This document shows positions 1 through 4,327 of a DNA stretch of 6,531 nucleotides, in pieces. The notes beneath the pieces are model-generated. The model worked only from the letters and a program-made list of their open reading frames with translations. It did not search any database and was not told the origin of the DNA. The translations under genes and the position numbers were made by a program. This DNA is from an uncultured Clostridium sp. (GTDB lineage: Bacteria; Bacillota; Clostridia; TANB77; CAG-508): the NCBI GenBank assembly GCA_947057505.1, contig CAMSEM010000069.1:1-6531 (forward strand). The letters are read 5' to 3'. How positions within the stretch are numbered: position 1 is the stretch's first letter; each line of letters starts with the position of its first letter.

Positions 1-275
1 ACTGATAAATTTTCACTACTTGATAAGGTATTATAAAACGTATTAACAGAGGCTTCTATATCTCTTATTTTAGAGTCACTAATACTAGAATAACGATTAT
101 TGACTGTATTAATTTGAAAAGCCTTTACTGCAGCGTAAGTAGATTGAGTTAATGTATCATTATAATTCATTTGCAGGGTAATAGTGTCTATTTGTGAATT
201 AATATACATATTCATGGTTAATGCAATTGGTAATATAATAATAATAAAAATAATTGCAATGTGTTGAATTTTCAT
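1..275 (-). CDS. Partial membrane-anchored small protein, pilus-locus type (3' end beyond left edge)
   Basis: An open frame reads from ATG at 275 to the window edge without a stop, giving 91 complete codons; the C-terminus lies outside. The start is supported by AAAGGA six bases upstream. The protein begins MKIQHIAII, followed by a strongly hydrophobic stretch (about residues 5-21, Ile-rich) that looks like a signal-anchor or uncleaved signal peptide, with only one lysine before it. The rest is polar and probably helical, rich in Asn, Thr and Ser (for example STYAAVKAFQINTVNNRYSS at about 49-68), and would lie outside the membrane. No catalytic motif is seen. It follows the pilin-like gene cluster on the same strand but is separated by 280 bp holding a likely terminator, so it may have its own promoter. 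By context it may be another minor pilin or accessory protein. The reading frame is well supported; the function is a guess. Confidence 0.8.
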   Translation of the reverse strand, partial: MKIQHIAIIFIIIILPIALTMNMYINSQIDTITLQMNYNDTLTQSTYAAVKAFQINTVNNRYSSISDSKIRDIEASVNTFYNTLSSSENLS

Positions 276-345
276 GTGTGTTCCTTTCTCTTTTTATTTA
301 TATAAGTAGCTTTTTTGAGAAAATATTCTTAAAGTATAAAAGATA

Positions 346-375
346 GTTATATTTTTATTTCTTTCGCTTATCCAA
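346..375 (-). promoter_or_regulatory. Weak candidate promoter for the gene starting at 275
   Basis: On the minus strand TTGGAT (375-370) and TATAAC (351-346) are separated by 18 bp. The -10 matches five of six consensus bases, the -35 only three. It lies inside one arm of the palindromic element. The sequence is so AT-rich that a chance match is likely; the main support is that the next gene sits behind a probable terminator and needs a start site. Confidence 0.2.
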
Positions 376-392
376 CTACGCAAGAGGTTACA

Positions 393-438
393 AAAAAAGA
401 TTTTATGAAGCTTCGCGTTTTTTCATAAAATCTTTTTT
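393..438 (-). terminator. 17-bp stem-loop with flanking T run, probable terminator of the pilin-like operon
   Basis: AAAAAAGATTTTATGAA (393-409) pairs perfectly with TTCATAAAATCTTTTTT (422-438) around a 12-base loop. On the minus strand the second arm ends in seven T residues, as in an intrinsic terminator; the arrangement is nearly symmetric, so it could act both ways. The stem is A/T-rich (15 of 17 pairs), weaker than a typical terminator, but the whole structure is extended by the outer palindrome. In minus-strand sense the loop contains GCGAAGC, a sequence known to form a very stable mini-hairpin. It lies about 120 bp after the stop of the last cluster gene (556) and before the gene at 275. 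Confidence 0.5.
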
Positions 439-531
439 AGCATCCTCTAGCTTGTTGGGCTCGGCACGCATTCGCCCGCTACAAAAATAACAATATAACT
501 ATCTTTTATATATTACTTTTAGGACACTCTA

Positions 532-544
532 TTGGCGAAGCCAA
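532..544 (-). other. Short hairpin TTGGC-GAA-GCCAA just after the TadE-like gene
   Basis: A perfect 5-bp stem with a 3-base loop lies 12 bp beyond the stop of the gene ending at 556. No T run follows on the minus strand, so it is not a standard intrinsic terminator; it might protect the mRNA 3' end. It carries the same GCGAAGC core as the loop of the larger stem-loop near 410-416, though in the opposite orientation. Confidence 0.3.
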
Positions 545-555
545 CTTTATTTTAT

Positions 556-1146
556 TTAGTTACTTCCATTTACAGTGATAATTGCAGTTCTTTGTGCTGC
601 TATTTGATGTGAATCATTTCCTGTAACTTGGTAGAAGAAGTTTCTAAGTAATTGAGCTATTGTTTGATTTGTGTTTTTAACAGTAACTTCAATCATATCT
701 CCTTCTTTTAATTTTATTCTACCATTTTGGCTTAATCTATCTTGTATTTGACTTGTATATATTCTGTAATATACATTTTCTCCAATTTTAGTCATTTCTG
801 CTTGCGTTACTTTTACACCTGGGTTTTCATCTAATTGAGAAACTACCATTTCTGGCTCAAAAGAGTTTCCAGTTGCTGTAATGGTTTGCAAAAATTTTTC
901 ATAGTCATCTAAGGTAAGTTTTCCAGTTGTTGTAATATTATTTACAAATTCGTCAACTGCTGATTGTACTGCTAGCTGAGAAATATCATCTGTTCTTTCT
1001 GCCATTGACATTAATGGAAATACAAACATACATATTGCTCCTATAATTAACCCAACTATCATAATTAAACTATCGCCAAGTTCTCCTCTTTCTGAAGCAA
1101 GCTTTTGTTTTAGTTTAATGCTTTTTGTTTCTACACTATTTTCCAT
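556..1146 (-). CDS. TadE-like / DUF4320-like single-pass membrane protein (putative minor pilin)
   Basis: A 196-residue protein. Start ATG at 1146 has AAGGAG eight bases upstream and follows the previous stop by only 14 nt, so it is probably translationally coupled. The N-terminus is polar and basic for 25 residues (KLKQKLASERGELGD), then one hydrophobic helix runs about 26-48 (SLIMIVGLIIGAICMFVF). This polar lead ending in ERGE..., then one helix and an external domain, resembles TadE-like proteins and the DUF4320 group seen in clostridial secretion and conjugation loci. The outer domain contains a pattern I associate with that group: SAVDEFVNNITTTGKLTLDDYEKF at about 62-85, ATGN at 91-94, and a C-terminal VTVKNTNQTIAQLLRNFF at 154-171 followed by TGND. 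The family call rests on recalled motif similarity, not a search. Expected role: minor subunit or assembly factor of the filament or secretion system built by the platform protein upstream. A cleavage site for a prepilin peptidase is not obvious. Confidence 0.75.
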   Translation of the reverse strand: MENSVETKSIKLKQKLASERGELGDSLIMIVGLIIGAICMFVFPLMSMAERTDDISQLAVQSAVDEFVNNITTTGKLTLDDYEKFLQTITATGNSFEPEMVVSQLDENPGVKVTQAEMTKIGENVYYRIYTSQIQDRLSQNGRIKLKEGDMIEVTVKNTNQTIAQLLRNFFYQVTGNDSHQIAAQRTAIITVNGSN

Positions 1147-1160
1147 AATTTATGCTCCTT

Positions 1161-1898
1161 TTAGTTTATTAATTGATATATAATGATTCTCTTTTTTCTA
1201 TTTTTCAGTAGTGAATTATTATCGTTATCTTCAACAGTATAGGTATATTCTCCTAGCATTTCTTTAAATTTTTTTGTACCATATTTTCCAACAAAGCCTT
1301 TAGAATTGTTTAGATGATTACTATCTGCATAGTCATATTTTTGCCCATTACCACTTGGATAATCAAAAGTTCCTCCATATAAAAATGCATCTAGGTTTTT
1401 CTTAAAGTCTAGGTTTGAGCCTGTCCATGGTTCGTGGCGAATGGTTTCTTCATCAACATCAAAGGTACATACTTTTTTTTGATCCCAAGTGTTTCTCCAG
1501 TCACGGTAGTTACTTGGGTTAGTTGTATAATATTTGGCAATATTACCCGCATTAGGATTTTGCCCTGTTTCATCTATACCACTGCCCCATAGTTCTCTAT
1601 TGGTTTGGCTAGTGTATAAACCTAATGGTTTTACCACATCTGTATTTTTTTCTAAAAACAAGACAGTATAATTTTCTTTATAATATTTATACAATGTTGG
1701 AATGATGGTTTCTAAGCCTACCACTCTTGTTGACTCATTTGATATGGTGTAATTATAAAAGTTAGTAATATCATTATTTGTAAGCACTATCGCAGATACT
1801 TGGTTTAATTGAGAGAACATCATGATTGAAATAGATAGCGCCATGACAAATATTAATACTGCAAATGCTATTTTGATAGCGTCGGTTGCATTTTCCAT
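1161..1898 (-). CDS. MENA-type pilin-like protein, large aromatic-rich variant
   Basis: A 245-residue protein. It begins MENATDAIKIAFAVL, so it shares the MENA head of its neighbours, then a hydrophobic helix to about residue 28 and an external domain. Residues 46-77 carry a version of the family's central motif (Asn/Tyr-rich, then TRVVGLETIIPTLYKYYKEN). The middle, about 95-190, differs from the paralogs: it is rich in Trp and Tyr (W104, W134, W138, W158), Asn and Gly, with blocks RHEPWTG and LDAFLYGG. The end is GFVGKYGTKKFKEMLGEYTY followed by a basic tail NRKKRIIIYQLIN. It has a single Cys (C144). The SD is AAGGA overlapping the stop of the preceding gene (14-nt gap), so coupling to that gene is likely. 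The aromatic-rich insert suggests a binding or tip role, but that is inference. It is probably a minor pilin or adhesin-like subunit. No enzyme motif is seen. Confidence 0.8.
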   Translation of the reverse strand: MENATDAIKIAFAVLIFVMALSISIMMFSQLNQVSAIVLTNNDITNFYNYTISNESTRVVGLETIIPTLYKYYKENYTVLFLEKNTDVVKPLGLYTSQTNRELWGSGIDETGQNPNAGNIAKYYTTNPSNYRDWRNTWDQKKVCTFDVDEETIRHEPWTGSNLDFKKNLDAFLYGGTFDYPSGNGQKYDYADSNHLNNSKGFVGKYGTKKFKEMLGEYTYTVEDNDNNSLLKNRKKRIIIYQLIN

Positions 1899-1912
1899 AA
1901 TTTATTTTTTCC

Positions 1913-2359
1913 TTATTGTTGTGTTAATTTTGAGATAACAACTGAAGAAATCATTCCTGATTTAGCATATTCAAAACTTACATTGTAAGTTTGTCCGTTT
2001 TTTATTGCTGTTTTAATTGTTGTAATAGTTGCTGGATCAACTTCAGCATCGATATCTAATCCTGATTTTCTATCACCTGCAACTCCATCCATTACAAGTG
2101 CTATTTGTTGTGAGCTATCATCTATATTTACATTATTATGATTTCTAACAACATCACATAATGTTCTTACAGAAGCTCCACTTCTTGTTCCTTCATATGC
2201 TAAAAATTTGCTGTTATATGCAGTTACTTGTTCTGAGGTTAATCCAGCTCCTTGCATTGCCTCTGATGCTTGAGTATAAATAAACATACCTAACCCTATA
2301 ATTAAAATTGATAATAAGATAGCACCTGCTATAATTAGTGCTTTTGATGCGTTTTCCAT
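1913..2359 (-). CDS. MENAS-type pilin-like protein, candidate major subunit
   Basis: A 148-residue protein, the shortest MENAS-headed member. The head MENASKALIIAG runs straight into a hydrophobic helix (about 7-28), then a short Gly/Ala/Ser-rich linker. The family central motif is at 48-76: YNSKFLAYEGTRSGASVRTL with a CDVV helix and ending HNN. A predicted strand-turn-strand closes the protein (about 125-146, YNVSFEYAKSGMISSVVISK). It has one Cys (C68). It has the best SD in the window (AAAGGAGG, 9-nt spacing) and small size with few charged insertions, which is why I propose it as the most abundant subunit; this is inference. There is a 77-nt gap from the preceding gene, with a small 5-bp hairpin (2414-2427) but no clear promoter. 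There is no Gly-x4-Glu prepilin cleavage motif. An alternative is a pseudopilin of a secretion machine rather than a surface filament subunit. Confidence 0.82.
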   Translation of the reverse strand: MENASKALIIAGAILLSILIIGLGMFIYTQASEAMQGAGLTSEQVTAYNSKFLAYEGTRSGASVRTLCDVVRNHNNVNIDDSSQQIALVMDGVAGDRKSGLDIDAEVDPATITTIKTAIKNGQTYNVSFEYAKSGMISSVVISKLTQQ

Positions 2360-2368
2360 GATAAAATT

Positions 2369-2376
2369 CCTCCTTT
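2369..2376 (-). promoter_or_regulatory. Strong Shine-Dalgarno site (AAAGGAGG) for the gene at 2359
   Basis: This is a full AGGAGG core with nine bases to the ATG, clearly stronger than the AAGGA/AAGGAG sites of the other genes here. It fixes the start at 2359 and suggests higher translation of this subunit than of its paralogs. Confidence 0.75.
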
Positions 2377-2436
2377 AAATTTAACTTTTGTATTTTTTGT
2401 TTTTTATCTTAAATTAGATTTCTCTAAATAATAAAA

Positions 2437-2874
2437 TCAATCTTGTGTTTGTTCGAAATACAAACTTTTTACATAATTTGTTTTTTCATGATATTCTATT
2501 TTGGTACATTTAAAACTTGCGGTTGCAAAAACTTGAACAAAGCTTTCTGATTGCTTTTGTGCTATTTTTTCCATTTGGACTGGTTGTTCTTGTTGTTTAA
2601 ATTGAATGGTAATTTGTATTGAGTTTTTGCCATTATCTTCATAGTAAATAGTGCCTTCTTGTTTTTCTACTGCATTTTTTTCGTTATCGTCTATTGCTTT
2701 GTTGATAATACTTATTAATGTAGTACCTAATATTTCTTGCCCATGATATGTTTCATAGGTTTTATTATGATTTTGCACAGCATTTTGTGTATGCCTTACA
2801 TTATATACATAATAGCCTGCAATTGCAAGTACCACTATAAAAACTATTAAAATTATGGTAAAAGTTTTTTTCAT
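2437..2874 (-). CDS. Small membrane-anchored protein, divergent paralog of the MENAS pilin-like family
   Basis: A 145-residue protein starting MKKTFTIILIVFIVV: instead of the MENAS head it has a two-lysine start and a hydrophobic helix (about 5-24), a classic signal-anchor or uncleaved signal peptide; AIAG at 17-20 gives a possible but poor cleavage site. The rest matches the neighbours' layout. At 36-64 lies HNKTYETYHGQEILGTTLIS plus a helix ending DDN, equivalent to the family central motif; two predicted strands follow (about 74-93); and a C-terminal strand-turn-strand begins FKCTKIEYHEKT (121-132) and ends VKSLYF, closely similar to YKCTEVKISSIT in the protein encoded at 2992-3537. I therefore read it as a family member whose membrane leader was replaced or has diverged. 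The SD is AAAGGAAG with 8-nt spacing. A good promoter-like sequence lies directly upstream, so it may start its own transcript. It has a single Cys (C123). Function unknown; a periplasm-like-side accessory or minor pilin is the best guess. Confidence 0.8.
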   Translation of the reverse strand: MKKTFTIILIVFIVVLAIAGYYVYNVRHTQNAVQNHNKTYETYHGQEILGTTLISIINKAIDDNEKNAVEKQEGTIYYEDNGKNSIQITIQFKQQEQPVQMEKIAQKQSESFVQVFATASFKCTKIEYHEKTNYVKSLYFEQTQD

Positions 2875-2892
2875 TTATTTTACTTCCTTTTT

Positions 2893-2922
2893 ATTATAAC
2901 ATTGTAAAGTTTCATATGTAAA
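2893..2922 (-). promoter_or_regulatory. Candidate sigma-A promoter with extended -10, upstream of the gene at 2874
   Basis: On the minus strand: TTTACA (2922-2917, five of six consensus bases), an 18-bp spacer, and TATAAT (2898-2893, perfect) preceded by TGT, making an extended -10 (TGTTATAAT). It sits in the longest intergenic gap within the cluster (117 nt). The predicted start, about 2886, would fall inside the SD AAAGGAAG (2890-2883), leaving a leader of about 12 nt, which is odd. AT richness makes chance matches common, but this is the best match in the window. Confidence 0.5.
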
Positions 2923-2991
2923 TATTTTTACCAGATTTTTTTGTAGAAATTTCTGGCTGTTTTGGTTCAAATTGTATATCCTATACTCTTT

Positions 2992-3537
2992 TTATATTTT
3001 GTCAAATTGCATATAGTAAACTCTTTTGGTAATAGAGCTTATTTTAACTTCTGTGCATTTATAATATTTGGCTTGTTTTTCTTTTTTAGGATTTCCTTCT
3101 TCGTCAATTACATTTACCTCTGTAGTAGCATTATTTTGAAGTAGATTTAATAGTTGGCTTTCAGTATATCTTTCTATATTTTTTGTTTGATTAGATCCTT
3201 TCATATCTATTTGTATATAGTGTGTATTTTCTGTAGCATTTTTTACATCATTTTGTATTTCATAATTGATATTGTTTTGCCTTGCTAAACTTGCTAAACT
3301 AATAATATCATGTATGGTACATGTAATTACTTCTTTTTTTCCATCATTAGTGGTTCTGCTCCCATAAAACTTTAAAAACTGACTATTAAATTGTTCTATT
3401 TGTGCATCATCCATTCTTTTATACATGCTAGAGCTATATTCTCCATACACAGAAAATAGATATACACCAATAGAAATTATCATAACACCAAGTAATACGC
3501 CAGCTGCCATAATGAGTGCTTTTGATGCATTTTCCAT
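2992..3537 (-). CDS. MENAS-type pilin-like protein with two cysteines
   Basis: A 181-residue protein. The head is MENASKALIMAAG, then a hydrophobic helix to about residue 29. Polar residues 30-48 lead to the central motif at 49-89: FNSQFLKFYGSRTTNDGKKE, then VITCTIHDIISLASLARQNN. A strand region follows (about 103-113, HYIQIDMKG), then a helix (ESQLLNLLQNN, 126-136), and a C-terminal strand-turn-strand (159-179) beginning YKCTEVKISSIT and ending VYYMQF. Two cysteines, C73 in the central motif and C161 in the final hairpin, could form a disulfide. The SD is AAGGAG with 10-nt spacing; there are 60 nt from the preceding stop. The first 32 bases of the gene match those of the gene at 4287 at all but two positions. 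Its role is probably a pilin or pseudopilin assembled by the upstream F-type platform. No Gly-x4-Glu site is present, so processing is uncertain. Confidence 0.82.
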   Translation of the reverse strand: MENASKALIMAAGVLLGVMIISIGVYLFSVYGEYSSSMYKRMDDAQIEQFNSQFLKFYGSRTTNDGKKEVITCTIHDIISLASLARQNNINYEIQNDVKNATENTHYIQIDMKGSNQTKNIERYTESQLLNLLQNNATTEVNVIDEEGNPKKEKQAKYYKCTEVKISSITKRVYYMQFDKI

Positions 3538-3577
3538 AAAGAATACGCTCCTTTGTTTATCAATTTAGGTTTTTTAT

Positions 3578-3598
3578 ATGGTTTTGCCTATAAACCAT
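3578..3598 (-). other. Intergenic 7-bp hairpin overlapping a stop codon
   Basis: ATGGTTT (3578-3584) and AAACCAT (3592-3598) form a perfect 7-bp stem with a 7-base loop; one arm touches the stop codon (3598-3600) of the gene at 3598-4287. There is no T run after it on the minus strand. It could act as an mRNA processing or stability element that sets the relative amounts of the two flanking subunits. It could also be chance. Confidence 0.3.
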
Positions 3599-4287
3599 TA
3601 TAGAGTTACCTCTTCAAATGCCATTGCTATGACTCTACCATTATGTTTGTCATATTCTACCTTTGGCTCTTTAAACTTTTTATTTTTAAACTGTGTTAGT
3701 TCTGTTTTTAAGTCTAAATATTTTTGTATTTTGGGTAAAACATCATTTTCATATACTTCTTCTACTTTGCTATCATCTATTGGCACTTTTTGAGCTGCTG
3801 CAATCATTCTTTTTATTTCAGTATTTTTCATTCCTGCTGCTTTTTCGGCAGTTATGCTTACATTTCCACCTAGATTAACTGGCTCTTTTCCTCCTAATTT
3901 TGAACTTTTTACTGCATTTTCTAATTTTGTATAATTGTCTATTAAAGTTTTATTATTATATTCAGAAAGAGTCATGATTTCGCTAATATTATTAGTTTTT
4001 ACTTTTACTGTTAGCTTTATTTCTTGGTAGCCTTTTAAGTCTGCTTGCCTTTTGTTATAGTCTGTAATGAGGTTTGCTAAAGACAAAACCTCACTACCAT
4101 ATAATCCACTTCTGTTAAAAGTTTCTATTTGTTTATTATATTCTGCTAATTTTTGCACTTCTTCTGAGGTTGCTTCTGTTTGTTTTAAACCTTTTAATGA
4201 ATCAAACATAAATACTAATGCTCCAATAATTAAAAGGGATAACAAAACAGAACCTGCCATAATAAGGGCTTTTGATGCATTTTCCAT
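3598..4287 (-). CDS. MENAS-type pilin-like protein, long helical/lysine-rich variant
   Basis: A 229-residue protein, the first subunit gene after the platform gene (40-nt gap). The head is MENASKALIMAG, then a hydrophobic helix to about residue 28. A helical stretch (34-58) leads into the central motif at 49-78: EYNKQIETFNRSGLYGSEVL, then SLANLITDYN. Strands at about 88-96 (QEIKLTVKV) follow, then a long insert, about 100-205, predicted mostly helical and rich in Lys, Asn and Glu, which the shorter paralogs lack. The C-terminus has the family strand-turn-strand (205-226, FKEPKVEYDKHNGRVIAMAF). There are no cysteines. The SD is AGGAAAGGA just before ATG (about 8-nt spacing). The protein resembles a pilin with an enlarged head domain, so it may be a minor or tip subunit. 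A family name cannot be given from the sequence alone; no classical prepilin cleavage motif is present. Confidence 0.82.
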   Translation of the reverse strand: MENASKALIMAGSVLLSLLIIGALVFMFDSLKGLKQTEATSEEVQKLAEYNKQIETFNRSGLYGSEVLSLANLITDYNKRQADLKGYQEIKLTVKVKTNNISEIMTLSEYNNKTLIDNYTKLENAVKSSKLGGKEPVNLGGNVSITAEKAAGMKNTEIKRMIAAAQKVPIDDSKVEEVYENDVLPKIQKYLDLKTELTQFKNKKFKEPKVEYDKHNGRVIAMAFEEVTL

Positions 4288-4307
4288 ATACTTTTTCCTT
4301 TCCTATT

Positions 4308-4316
4308 TTTATAGCA
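4308..4316 (-). promoter_or_regulatory. Weak extended -10 (TGCTATAAA) before the gene at 4287
   Basis: TG-C-TATAAA lies in the 40-nt gap after the platform gene; the hexamer at the matching -35 distance is poor (GGTGCA). The predicted start, near 4301, would again fall within the purine-rich SD, as for the better promoter near 2893. Low confidence, because AT-rich sequence gives such matches by chance. Confidence 0.22.
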
Positions 4317-4327
4317 TATGACTCATT

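Larger units (their letters stand above)
331..519. repeat. Large imperfect palindrome, MITE-like intergenic element
   Basis: The two ends are inverted copies of each other. The left arm starts AAAGTA and holds TAAAAGATAGTTATATT (336-352); the right arm holds the exact reverse complement (about 491-507) and ends TACTTT (514-519). Further in, CCAACTACGCAAGAGG (372-387) is an imperfect inverted match to the region around 442-458, and the centre is a perfect 17-bp stem (393-409 with 422-438). The right half also carries a GC-rich stretch (about 456-480, GGGCTCGGCACGC...) quite unlike the AT-rich surroundings and without a counterpart in the left half. There is no ORF inside. The size, terminal inverted repeats and lack of coding content fit a miniature inverted-repeat transposable element or another dispersed structured repeat. 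I could not identify a clear target-site duplication. Whether it is repeated elsewhere in the genome cannot be seen here. Confidence 0.55.

Noticed and set aside
2931..2960. CCAGA...TCTGG inverted repeat in the gap before the gene at 2874, considered as a terminator
   Set aside because: Only a 5-bp stem with internal mismatches and no T run after it on the minus strand; too weak to call.
2962..3144. Plus-strand 60-codon frame rich in Phe and Ile
   Set aside because: It overlaps the 3' end of the 2992-3537 gene in antisense, and its composition is a by-product of A/T-rich codons. Not supported as a gene or toxin-like peptide.
3282..3299. Tandem 9-bp repeat TTGCTAAAC x2
   Set aside because: It falls in frame and encodes SLA-SLA inside a helix of the central motif. 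Only two copies, so explained by coding constraint or chance.
1913..4287. Reading the MENAS proteins as ComGC/GspG-type pseudopilins or as flagellins
   Set aside because: The GFTLxE-type N-terminus of ComGC/GspG and the flagellin N/C-terminal coiled-coil signatures are both absent. Only a looser pilin-like description is supported.
3598..4321. Open frames on the plus strand opposite the first pilin-like gene (for example 3578-3793 and 4067-4321)
   Set aside because: They lie antisense to a well-supported gene with an SD, and their translations (Phe/Leu/Cys-rich) look like reverse complements of AT-rich coding sequence. I saw no SD supporting them.
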